A stretch of 42,564 bases of DNA from Rhodocyclales bacterium (GTDB taxonomy: Bacteria; Pseudomonadota; Gammaproteobacteria; Burkholderiales; Rhodocyclaceae), in the NCBI GenBank assembly GCA_016215645.1, contig JACRIX010000001.1, forward strand, positions 1 through 42,564. The letters are read 5' to 3'. Below, one piece after another: positions 8,392 through 15,557 of the stretch (its first letter is position 1; each line of letters opens with the position of its first letter). Made by a program: the position numbers and the translations under genes. A model generated the notes under the pieces. That model had not been told where the DNA came from. It worked only from the letters and a program-made list of their open reading frames with translations, and searched no databases.

Positions 8392-8831
8392 TGAGCATCG
8401 ACATTCCCGAGGGCTACAAGCCGCTCAAGCGCAGCGGCGGCTTCCTTTCCAGCGTCGGCCCCTGGTACTACCGGCGCGACGAAAAGAAGCAGATGGCGCT
8501 GGCGATCCGCATCGAGGACCGCCACTGCAACATCCGCCACATCGCCCACGGCGGCTTTCTTGTCGCCATGCTGGACACGGCACTGGGCATCGTCATTTCG
8601 AATTCGCGCGAACCGCCGCAACCCCTCGTCACGGTAAGCCTGACCACCAATTTCGTCTCCAGTGCCGAACCCGGGGACTGGGTCGAGGCACGCGTCACCA
8701 TCGATCGCATGGGCAAGCGGCTGGCCTATGCCAGTTGCCAGCTGGTCTGCGGCGAGCGCGTGATCATGACCGGCACCGGCGTCTTCGCCCTGATGAAACC
8801 GGTCGAAACGCGCGAAAGCTCGGACGGTTGA
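8388..8831 (+). CDS. PaaI-type hotdog thioesterase
   Basis: This is a 147-aa single hotdog domain. The family motif HGGFLVAMLDTALG contains the catalytic-region HGG and Asp of the PaaI/YbgC acyl-CoA thioesterase group. It is followed by the strands VTVSLTTNFVSSAEPGDWVE and the conserved ACOT-like G.R..YA segment. It would hydrolyse an acyl-CoA, either releasing a product or rescuing CoA from dead-end esters. The ATG at 8388 overlaps the previous stop as ATGA, and a second ATG at 8391 follows directly. The position between the isomerase and the ComB-like gene supports a pathway-specific role. Confidence 0.85.
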   Translation: MMSIDIPEGYKPLKRSGGFLSSVGPWYYRRDEKKQMALAIRIEDRHCNIRHIAHGGFLVAMLDTALGIVISNSREPPQPLVTVSLTTNFVSSAEPGDWVEARVTIDRMGKRLAYASCQLVCGERVIMTGTGVFALMKPVETRESSDG

Positions 8832-8833
8832 AC

Positions 8834-9553
8834 ATGGCGAAGATCCACGTCCTCCTCAAGAAGGAAGAACTCGACGCCCAGCGCCTCGACGGCAAGGTGG
8901 TCGTCGTGCTCGACATCCTCTTCGCCACCTCCTCCATCGTCACCGCCCTGGCCCACGGCGCCAGCGAAGTCATCGCCACGCCCGACGGCCGCGCCGCGCA
9001 GGCCGCCGCCGCCAACTACCCGGCCGACTCCTACGTGCTCTCCGGCGAACTGAATGCCGACACCTTGCCCGGCTTCGTGCACCCGACGCCGAAGGCGTTG
9101 CTGGCCGAAGGCATCGCCGGCCGGCGCCTGATCTACTGCACCACCAACGGCACCGTGGCGCTGGCCAAGTCGCAGGGCGCCGCCCACGTCTACGCCGCGG
9201 CCCTGCTCAATGGCCGCGCCGTGGTCGAACGCATCGTTGCGCAGCACGCGGATGCCACCATCCTGATCGTCTGCTCCGGCTCGGCGGACAACTTCAACCT
9301 CGAAGATTTCTACGGCGCCGGCTACCTGGTTTCTTTGTTTCGTCGCCGTGTCACCAGCGCCGACTTCTCCGACGCCGCGCTCGCCGCCGAGTTGCTGCAC
9401 GACCACTGCGACGGCCTCGATGTCCTGCGCCGCGCCCGTGTCGGCCGCATGATGCTGGCGCGCCGCCTCGATGACGAGGTCGCCTTCGCCGCGCAGGAAA
9501 GCTGTTTCAACGTGGTCCCCAAACTGCAAAACGGCGCCCTGCGCCCCGTCTGA
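8834..9553 (+). CDS. ComB-like 2-phosphosulfolactate phosphatase family protein
   Basis: This 239-aa protein has the landmarks of the ComB family: VVVVLDILFATSSIVTAL (family VVIDVLRATT), a GEL motif in VLSGELNAD, then CTTNGTVALAKSQGA and IVCSGSADNFNLEDFYGAG. ComB hydrolyses 2-phosphosulfolactate in coenzyme M synthesis using Mg2+. No other coenzyme M gene is present, and the gene sits 2 nt after a thioesterase in a beta-oxidation operon, so its true substrate here is probably different. The family's DVLRAT arginine is replaced (DILFAT), which may alter specificity. The fold assignment is confident and the function is not. Confidence 0.8.
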   Translation: MAKIHVLLKKEELDAQRLDGKVVVVLDILFATSSIVTALAHGASEVIATPDGRAAQAAAANYPADSYVLSGELNADTLPGFVHPTPKALLAEGIAGRRLIYCTTNGTVALAKSQGAAHVYAAALLNGRAVVERIVAQHADATILIVCSGSADNFNLEDFYGAGYLVSLFRRRVTSADFSDAALAAELLHDHCDGLDVLRRARVGRMMLARRLDDEVAFAAQESCFNVVPKLQNGALRPV

Positions 9554-9562
9554 AGGAATCCG

Positions 9563-10048
9563 ATGAGCACCAGGACATACACGTACTACTGGGAAGATTT
9601 CCCGGTCGGCAAGATCCGCGAGTTCGGCAGCTATCACGTCACCGCCGAGGAGATCATGGACTTCGCCAGGAAGTTCGACCCGCAGCCCTTCCACCTGTCC
9701 GAAGAAGCCGGCAAGGCCAGCCTGTTCGGCGGGCTGTGCGCCAGCGGCTGGCATACCTGCGCCATGGCGATGCGCATGATGTGCGACGAATTCCTGCTCG
9801 ACACTGCCAGCCTCGGCTCACCCGGCCTGGAGAACATCCGCTGGCTGAAACCCGTGCGCCCCGGCGACACGCTGCATGTGCGTTCGGTGGTTCTGGAGGC
9901 GCGGCCGATGGAAAGCAAGCCGCATGTCGGCCTGGTCCTGGTGCGCTGGGAAGTGCTGAACCAGAACAACGAGGAAGTGGCGCAGATGGAAGGCTACGGC
10001 ATGTATCGCCGGCGCCATCCCGGCGCGCCAAAAGACAGCGAGAAATGA
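9563..10048 (+). CDS. MaoC family dehydratase (R-specific enoyl-CoA hydratase-like)
   Basis: This 161-aa hotdog hydratase has the hydratase-2 catalytic motif in the segment DPQPFHLSEEAG, giving an Asp and a His about five residues apart, followed by FGGLCASGWHT. It would hydrate a 2-enoyl-CoA, or dehydrate a 3-hydroxyacyl-CoA, with R stereochemistry. With two crotonase-fold isomerases in the operon, this may be the true hydratase of the pathway. An AAGGAATCC ribosome-binding site precedes the ATG, and the stop overlaps the ligase ATG as ATGA. Confidence 0.88.
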   Translation: MSTRTYTYYWEDFPVGKIREFGSYHVTAEEIMDFARKFDPQPFHLSEEAGKASLFGGLCASGWHTCAMAMRMMCDEFLLDTASLGSPGLENIRWLKPVRPGDTLHVRSVVLEARPMESKPHVGLVLVRWEVLNQNNEEVAQMEGYGMYRRRHPGAPKDSEK

Positions 10049-11613
10049 CTCCTGCCGAGCTGATCGAACAGCCTTTCGGCACCTATGCCGAACTGATCCG
10101 CGCCCAGGCAAAAGTCCGCCCACGGCACACGGCACTGATCCAGGACGATCGAGAGGTTTCATTCGCCACGCTGGACGCGATGATGGATCGCGTCGCCGCC
10201 ACCTTGCAACGCGATGGCATCCACCCCACCGAGTCGATCGCCATCTGTGCGGGCACTTCGCTCGAATATGCCGCCGTGTTCCTCGGCGCCCTGCGCGCCG
10301 GCGTCGCCGTCGCACCGCTGGCGCCGTCTTCGACGCCGCAGACCATCGCCGACATGGCGGCGAATTCGGAGGCGCGCCTGTTCCTTGTCGACGCCGAGGT
10401 CGCCGCCGAGCTGGCCCCGGTGCAAACGCAAATCGCCGTGCCCTGGATCGCGCTCGACGAGTCCGCCGCCGGCACGCCCTTCTCGCGCTGGCTGGCCCCG
10501 GCCGGCAGCGTCCCCGAACCGGTGGCGATCCGCCCCGAGTGGCCGTTCAACATCATTTATTCCTCGGGTACCACCGGCACGCCCAAGGGCATCGTCCAGC
10601 CCCATGGCATGCGCTGGTCCCATGCACAGCGAGCACGTCCGCAAGGCTACGGGCCGGATTCGGTCACGGTCATCGCCACGCCGCTGTATTCCAACACCAC
10701 GCTGGTCAGCTTCTTCCCCACCGTTACGCTGGGCGGTACGGTAGTACTGATGGGAAAGTTCGCCACCACCGCCTACCTCGCATTGGCTGAAAAACATCGG
10801 GCCACGCACACGATGTTGGTGCCCGTTCAATACCGGCGCTTGATGGCCCATGCCGATTTCGATCGCTACGACCTCGCCAGCTTCCGCATGAAGCTGTGCA
10901 CCAGTGCGCCGTTTGCGGCAGCCCTCAAGGCCGATATCCTGCGCCGCTGGCCGGGCGGACTGGTCGAGTATTACGGCATGACCGAAGGCGGTGGCACCTG
11001 CATCCTCGCGGCCCACGAGCATCCCGACAAACTTGCCACGGTCGGCAAAGCCGCCGAGGGCCACGACATCCGCCTGATCGACGAAGCCGGCAGGGAAATT
11101 GCGCCGGGCGAAATCGGCGAAGTGGTGGGCCATTCGCCGGCGATGATGCAGGGCTACCACCGCCAGCCGGAGAAAACCCGCGAGGCCGAGTGGTACGCGC
11201 CGGACGGCAAGCGCTTCATCCGCACCGGCGACGTCGGCCGCTTCGATGCCGAGGGCTTTTTGACGCTGATGGACCGGCGCAAGGACATGATCATCAGCGG
11301 CGGCTTCAACGTCTATCCCAGCGACCTCGAAGCCGTGCTGGCGCAGCACCCCGCCGTGGCCGAGGCCGCGGTGGTCGGCGTCGCCTCGCCGCGCTGGGGC
11401 GAAACGCCGGTGGCCTTCGTGGTGACAAGAGTCGGCGCTGGCGACACGGCGATTCCGGCCGCAAGCGAACTGCGCGACTGGGCCAATGCCCGCCTGGGCA
11501 AGACCCAGCGCCTCGCCGCCGTCGAAATCGTCGATACCCTGCCGCGCAGCGCCATCGGCAAGATCCTCAAGCGCGAGCTGCGCGATACTTTCGTGCCGCC
11601 CGCCGATATTTGA
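10045..11613 (+). CDS. AMP-forming acyl-CoA ligase
   Basis: This 522-aa ANL-superfamily ligase has the P-loop-like motif YSSGTTGTPKG at about residues 171-181, the A5 motif YYGMTEGG, the A7 motif RTGDVGRFD with the ribose-binding Asp, and the A10 motif SAIGKILKRELRD with the catalytic lysine. It would activate the pathway's carboxylic acid to its CoA thioester with ATP. It most resembles fatty-acid/aromatic acid ligases, but the acid cannot be read from sequence. Its start overlaps the MaoC stop as ATGA. It contains copy 2 of the dispersed repeat (RVGAGDTA) in the C-terminal domain, at a loop where homologues vary. Confidence 0.93.
   Translation: MTPAELIEQPFGTYAELIRAQAKVRPRHTALIQDDREVSFATLDAMMDRVAATLQRDGIHPTESIAICAGTSLEYAAVFLGALRAGVAVAPLAPSSTPQTIADMAANSEARLFLVDAEVAAELAPVQTQIAVPWIALDESAAGTPFSRWLAPAGSVPEPVAIRPEWPFNIIYSSGTTGTPKGIVQPHGMRWSHAQRARPQGYGPDSVTVIATPLYSNTTLVSFFPTVTLGGTVVLMGKFATTAYLALAEKHRATHTMLVPVQYRRLMAHADFDRYDLASFRMKLCTSAPFAAALKADILRRWPGGLVEYYGMTEGGGTCILAAHEHPDKLATVGKAAEGHDIRLIDEAGREIAPGEIGEVVGHSPAMMQGYHRQPEKTREAEWYAPDGKRFIRTGDVGRFDAEGFLTLMDRRKDMIISGGFNVYPSDLEAVLAQHPAVAEAAVVGVASPRWGETPVAFVVTRVGAGDTAIPAASELRDWANARLGKTQRLAAVEIVDTLPRSAIGKILKRELRDTFVPPADI
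11427..11452 (+). repeat. dispersed 26-bp repeat, copy 2
   Basis: Core AGAGTCGGCGCTGGCGACAC then GGCGAT. It is translated in the ligase as R-V-G-A-G-D-T-A, between the strand FVVT and the helix SELRDWANARL, a variable loop of ligase C-terminal domains. Confidence 0.6.
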
Positions 11614-11624
11614 AAGGAAGCCCC

Positions 11625-12437
11625 ATGGAATTCAGCACCCTCGACGTTTCCCTCGACGGCAACGTCGCCACCATCGCCCTCAACCGGCCGGACAAGGCCA
11701 ACGCCATGAGCGAGCCGATGTGGTACGAGATCGAGCAAGCCATGCAATGGCTGGACGAAACCCCGGAAGCCCGCGTCGGCGTGCTGGTCGGGCGCGGCAA
11801 GTACTTCACCTCCGGCATCGACCTCGCGCTGCTGATGGGCGTGCCCGCCAGGATCGAGGACGAGGACGAGGCCCGCAAGCGCGAGAAGCTGCGCCGCCTG
11901 ATCCTGCGCCTGCAGGACACGCTGACTTCGGTCGAACGCTGCCGCAAGCCGGTGCTGGCCGCCGTCCACGGCGCCTGCATCGGCGGCGGCATCGACCTCA
12001 TCACCGCCTGCGACATGCGCTACTGCTCGGCGGATGCCTGGTTTTCGGTGCGCGAGATCGATGTCGGCATGACGGCCGACGTCGGCACCCTGCAGCGCCT
12101 GCCCGGCCTGATCGGCGAAGGCATGGCGCGTGAACTGGCCTACACCGGGCGCCGCGTCGATGGCGCCGAAGCGAAAGAAATGCGCCTGGTCAACCGCTGC
12201 TACGAATCGGCCGAGGCGCTTCACGCCGGCGTCATGGAGACGGCGCGAAACATCGCCGCCAAGTCGCCGCTGGCCATCCGCGGCTGCAAGGAAATGATCA
12301 CCTACGCCCGCGACCACTCGGTGGCCGATGGCCTCAACTACATCGCCACCTGGAACTCGGCGATGCTGCTGTCCAAGGACTTGTTCGAGGCCGCCGGCGC
12401 CGCCATGCAAAAGCGCGAGCCGGTGTTCAAGGACTGA
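11625..12437 (+). CDS. delta3,5-delta2,4-dienoyl-CoA isomerase (ECH1-like)
   Basis: This 270-aa crotonase-fold enzyme strongly resembles mammalian ECH1. All three acidic residues of that enzyme are recognisable: the Asp in GGGIDLITACDMRYC, the Glu in VREIDVG, and the Asp in MTADVGTLQRLP. ECH1-like RDHSVADGLNYIATWN follows near the C-terminus. It would shift the conjugated double bonds of a 3,5-dienoyl-CoA to the 2,4 position, needed when unsaturated acyl-CoAs are degraded. GAAAGGAAG lies about 5 nt upstream of the ATG. The stop overlaps the hydrolase start as TGATG. The presence of this enzyme is the best clue that the operon's substrate is unsaturated. Confidence 0.9.
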   Translation: MEFSTLDVSLDGNVATIALNRPDKANAMSEPMWYEIEQAMQWLDETPEARVGVLVGRGKYFTSGIDLALLMGVPARIEDEDEARKREKLRRLILRLQDTLTSVERCRKPVLAAVHGACIGGGIDLITACDMRYCSADAWFSVREIDVGMTADVGTLQRLPGLIGEGMARELAYTGRRVDGAEAKEMRLVNRCYESAEALHAGVMETARNIAAKSPLAIRGCKEMITYARDHSVADGLNYIATWNSAMLLSKDLFEAAGAAMQKREPVFKD

Positions 12438-13330
12438 TGGACGAGTTCTACGCGCCGGCCAACGGCATCCGCCTGCATTGCGTCGCGCAAGGGGCGGCCG
12501 ACGCGCCACTGATGGTTTTCATGCATGGCTTTCCCGAGTTCTGGTACTGCTGGCACGCCCAGCTCGAGGAGTTCGGCAAGGACTACCGGGCCGTCGCCTT
12601 CGACCTGCGCGGTCACAATCTGTCGGACAAACCGGCGGGCGTCGAGGCCTACCGCATCAAGCCGTTGCTGGAAGACCTGCGCCAGCTGATCGAACACCTG
12701 CGGGCCGGCCGGGAAGACAAGTCCTGCGTGCTGGTGGCCCACGACTGGGGCGGCGCCATCGCCTGGACCTTCGCCGCCGCCTACCCGCAGTACGTGAACA
12801 GGCTCGTCATCATCAATGCGCCGCACAGCATCCCGTTCGCCCGTGCCCTCGCAAGCGATCCGGCACAGCAGGCAGCCAGCGCCTACATGAACTTCTTCCG
12901 CCTGGACAAGGCCGAGCGCGTGCTGAGCGAAAACGGCTACGAGCGCCTGCTGAAAATGTTCAACGCCACGGCTGACGGGCGCTGCGCACTGAAGGACGAG
13001 GACATCCCGCGCTATCGCGACGCCTGGTCGCAACCCGGCGCGCTCGCCTGCGCGCTCAATCTCTATCGCGCTTCGCCGCTCCATCCGCCCACGCCCGACG
13101 ACCCCGGTGCCGCCGCGCTGAAGCTAAACCCGGCGGCACTGACGGTGCGCGTGCCGACGCTGGTGATCTGGGGCGAGGCCGACACCGCCCTGGGCACGGT
13201 GCTGCTCGAAGGACTCGACGAACTGGTGCCCGACCTGCGCATCGAGCGCCTGCCCGGCGCCAGCCACTGGGTGATCCACGAACAGCCGCGCGCGGTCAGC
13301 GCGGCGATGCGCCGCTTCCTCGGTGGTTAG
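12437..13330 (+). CDS. alpha/beta hydrolase, epoxide hydrolase-like
   Basis: This 297-aa alpha/beta hydrolase has HGFPEFWYCWH, the oxyanion-hole motif typical of epoxide hydrolases. The nucleophile elbow is VAHDWGGAIAW with Asp, not Ser, as nucleophile. A late acid region is VIWGEAD and the catalytic His is in GASHWVIHEQP. An Asp nucleophile points to epoxide hydrolase or haloacid/haloalkane-type chemistry rather than esterase activity. DLRGHNLSDKP is also typical. It is the last gene of the operon, and its TAG overlaps the stop of the convergent hemerythrin gene, leaving no room for a terminator. Its role in the pathway is unknown; ring-opening or epoxide detoxification is possible. Confidence 0.87.
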   Translation: MDEFYAPANGIRLHCVAQGAADAPLMVFMHGFPEFWYCWHAQLEEFGKDYRAVAFDLRGHNLSDKPAGVEAYRIKPLLEDLRQLIEHLRAGREDKSCVLVAHDWGGAIAWTFAAAYPQYVNRLVIINAPHSIPFARALASDPAQQAASAYMNFFRLDKAERVLSENGYERLLKMFNATADGRCALKDEDIPRYRDAWSQPGALACALNLYRASPLHPPTPDDPGAAALKLNPAALTVRVPTLVIWGEADTALGTVLLEGLDELVPDLRIERLPGASHWVIHEQPRAVSAAMRRFLGG

Positions 13331-13968
13331 CCCTTTGCCGCCGCCAGTTCGGCCTTGAGAAGCCGAGTCTCGGCTCGCGCCGCATCGAGATCAGTCTGCA
13401 ACTGGCGATTGCTGTCGCGCAATTCGCGGGTGCGCACCTCGACCTGCCGTTCCAGTTCCTCGTTGGCACGGCGCAATTCGGCCAGCAGATGGCGCTCGGA
13501 CTCGGTCAGGTCGTCGGTCATTTCCTGCATCAGCGCAGCGGCGACGCGAGCCTTCAGCGCCGGTTCGGAAGCGTTGAGTTGATGTGCCATGGCACGATCC
13601 ACAACCACGATGTGGTGCAGCAGCCAATGCACCAGGTATTCGATCAGGGTCACGGTGATGCTGGTGCGGCCGTTGTCGAAATCCGCCGTCAGGTCGCGCA
13701 GCACGCTGCGGAAATAGGCGTGTTCGCCGCAATGCCGCGTCACCAGTTCCGGCGAGCAACCACCGCCGGCCATCAAGCGTTCCTCGAAGCCGAAATGGTC
13801 CCTGACGTAGGCATTCAGTTCATCAAGCAGGCGACGCATGTTCTCCACACTGTATTCCGCATGCGTGCTGGCATCGAGGGCATTGATCATGCCCACCAGC
13901 GCCTTGTGCTGTTCGTCGATCTCGTCTATGCCCAGCGCGAAGTCGCTGCTCCACTTGATGATATGCAA
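13327..13968 (-). CDS. bacteriohemerythrin with C-terminal coiled coil
   Basis: This 213-aa protein has a hemerythrin domain over residues 1-135: IDEIDEQHKALV, HFGFEERLM, TRHCGEHAYF and WLLHHIVVVD supply the histidines, Glu and Asp of a di-iron oxygen-binding site. Residues about 150-213 form a long heptad-rich coiled coil (LAELRRANEELERQVE onward), unusual for plain bacteriohemerythrin and resembling the linker upstream of kinase or cyclase domains, yet no output domain follows. The start is TTG, supported by a strong GGAGGAAGGGAG site about 6 nt upstream. It may sense or deliver O2 through dimerisation. The stop overlaps the convergent hydrolase stop (ttag). Confidence 0.85.
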   Translation of the reverse strand: MHIIKWSSDFALGIDEIDEQHKALVGMINALDASTHAEYSVENMRRLLDELNAYVRDHFGFEERLMAGGGCSPELVTRHCGEHAYFRSVLRDLTADFDNGRTSITVTLIEYLVHWLLHHIVVVDRAMAHQLNASEPALKARVAAALMQEMTDDLTESERHLLAELRRANEELERQVEVRTRELRDSNRQLQTDLDAARAETRLLKAELAAAKG

Positions 13969-14117
13969 TTTGACTCCCTTCCTCCGTTACCCGGTCCGCG
14001 TACGAGCGGCGGGCTGCTCTTGTGTGCGTTTCGCGGCAATCGGCCAGGCCGGCCCGTGAAGTGCCTGCGGAAGCCTACTACGAGGCGTCGCGCCGGTCAA
14101 AGCGGCGCGCCATGGCC

Positions 14118-14597
14118 TCACCCCATTCGCTCCACCCGGGGCTCGATGGCGATCGGAAAATTCACCGAATTGGCGATGTAGCAAAGCCGGTGCGCCTCCT
14201 CGTGCAAGGCCAGCGCCCGCGCCACATCCGCCTCCGGCGCCAGCGTAACCGCGGGGCGCAGCACCGCCGCCGTAAAGCGTCCGCCACCGCCCTCGTCCTC
14301 TTTCATGGTGGCTTCGGCCTCATCGCGGTAGGCCAGCACTACGATGCCGGCCGCGCTGCACAAGTGCAGGTACCACAGCATGTGACAGGAGGCGAGCGCG
14401 GCGACGAGCAGGTCTTCCGGGTTGTAGCGCGTTGCATCGCCGCGAAACGCCGGGTCCGACGAGCCTGCAAGCTCCGGCCGACCGGGGGCAACGATCCGGT
14501 GGTCGCGGGAATACGCGCGGTAGTCGGCCGTGCCTCGACCGAGGTTGCCGGTCCATTCGACGCAGGTCTGGTAGCGATGGGTCCGGTCGCGACTCAT
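14118..14597 (-). CDS. OsmC family peroxiredoxin-like protein
   Basis: This 159-aa OsmC/Ohr-fold protein carries the two redox cysteines of the family: NPEDLLVAALASCHMLWYL holds the first and RLCYIANSVNFPI the second. Such proteins reduce organic hydroperoxides with thiol partners. The ATG overlaps the stop of the upstream RDD gene (ATGA), so the two are co-expressed. A 149-bp spacer separates its stop from the hemerythrin start, and nothing recognisable is seen in that spacer. Confidence 0.88.
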   Translation of the reverse strand: MSRDRTHRYQTCVEWTGNLGRGTADYRAYSRDHRIVAPGRPELAGSSDPAFRGDATRYNPEDLLVAALASCHMLWYLHLCSAAGIVVLAYRDEAEATMKEDEGGGGRFTAAVLRPAVTLAPEADVARALALHEEAHRLCYIANSVNFPIAIEPRVERMG

Positions 14598-15055
14598 GAG
14601 GCCCGGCCCCCCTCGGCGTCACGTCGGGCGCGGATCACCACCGTATGCGCCAACTTGTCGTGCCAGCCCTGCTTGCGCTTGTCGAAGGCCACCCAGAGGA
14701 AGCCGAGACCCAGCGGTAGCGTCGACGCAAAATAGGCGAAATAGCGCCCGATGCCCTGATTCAGGCTCAGCGGGGCACCGCTGTCGGCATCCACCACTTT
14801 CAGCGACAGCAGCATCTTCCCCGGCGTGGCCTGGCGATGGCGCCAGAACAGGATCACCGCCAGCGAGGGCAGCACCCAGGAAATCAGGATATCCGCCGGC
14901 CCGGCGAACAGCCCGCTCATGCTGCCATCGAAATAGCGCGATCCGTAGATCCACCACAGCAACGGAAAGGTCACCAGCATCACCAGCAGGGTGTCGATGA
15001 TCGTCGCGGCGAAGCGTATCCAGAAGCCGGCGTAGTTCATGTCGTGTGTTTGCAT
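14594..15055 (-). CDS. RDD family membrane protein
   Basis: This 153-aa protein has the RDD domain. The N-terminal YAGFWIRFAATIIDTLLV carries the conserved Arg and Asp in the first membrane helix. A second hydrophobic segment is near ILISWVLPSLAVILFW, and a third is in FAYFASTLPLGLGFLWVAF. TPGKMLLSLKVVD and KRKQGWHDKLAHTVVI are typical. RDD proteins are small inner-membrane proteins, some proposed as ion antiporters. The start is set at the ATG at 15055 because an AGGGAGA site lies 6-7 nt before it and the RDD homology begins right after. The longer frame extends into a dispersed repeat copy upstream. Confidence 0.85.
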   Translation of the reverse strand: MQTHDMNYAGFWIRFAATIIDTLLVMLVTFPLLWWIYGSRYFDGSMSGLFAGPADILISWVLPSLAVILFWRHRQATPGKMLLSLKVVDADSGAPLSLNQGIGRYFAYFASTLPLGLGFLWVAFDKRKQGWHDKLAHTVVIRARRDAEGGRAS

Positions 15056-15114
15056 GTGGCATCTCCCTGGAACGTGGCGCAGCATAGCCATGATCGCTGC
15101 CGGGGACAAGGTGC

Positions 15115-15140
15115 TCGCCGTGTTGCCAGCGCCGACTTTT
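15115..15140 (-). repeat. dispersed 26-bp repeat, copy 3 (intergenic)
   Basis: On the minus strand the core is AAAAGTCGGCGCTGGCAACA then CGGCGA. It is the only intergenic copy, in the 103-bp spacer between a small exported-protein gene and the RDD gene. It is directly flanked by a perfect 7-bp-stem hairpin at 15141-15158. Confidence 0.6.
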
Positions 15141-15158
15141 GCCCGGCGCACGCCGGGC

Positions 15159-15533
15159 TCAGTGCGTGGTCAGGTAGCAGCGTGGCAGGCGCGGCCAGGC
15201 GGCATGGCCGGGGCGATGTTCGGGACCGCCGGCGAGCACGATGGTGACGCGCTCCGCATCGCCGTGTTTCGCACCCGGCGCAAAACCGATGCCGCGCCGC
15301 CATGGCGGAATGGCCCCGGGGGGCAAGTCGATACCGCCCGTGCCGGTGTCGACGCGAATCGGCAGCGGCGAGTTGCCATTGACTGCAATTTCACCTGGCG
15401 TCAGGTCAAACCAGGCCATCACCGCATAGGCCGGCGGCTGGTAACACCGGTAGCGGCCCGGCACCGGCGCCTGAGCCAGCGCACTGCCGGCGACCAGCGC
15501 AACCAGGATCGGCGCGATCGGCAGTATCGACAC
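15159..15533 (-). CDS. small exported protein of unknown function
   Basis: This 124-aa protein is not recognised as a known family. The N-terminus MSILPIAPILVALVAGSALAQ is a convincing signal peptide with cleavage expected after ALA. The mature part is about 100 residues, Pro/Gly-rich, with two cysteines (RYRCYQPP near the start and PRCYLTTH at the end) that could form a disulfide in the periplasm. The start is a GTG; no better ATG exists, since the frame upstream meets the DHH stop eight codons earlier. A strong GC hairpin with no T-tract follows the stop. It is a real gene if the signal peptide is taken as evidence; coding confidence is moderate. Confidence 0.6.
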   Translation of the reverse strand: MSILPIAPILVALVAGSALAQAPVPGRYRCYQPPAYAVMAWFDLTPGEIAVNGNSPLPIRVDTGTGGIDLPPGAIPPWRRGIGFAPGAKHGDAERVTIVLAGGPEHRPGHAAWPRLPRCYLTTH

Positions 15534-15557
15534 GTGCAGCGGGATTCCGAACGCGGA

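Noticed and set aside
15141-15158. Strong hairpin GCCCGGC-GCAC-GCCGGGC as a terminator of the small exported protein gene
   Set aside because: On the minus strand it is followed by AAAAG, not a T-tract, so intrinsic termination is not supported.
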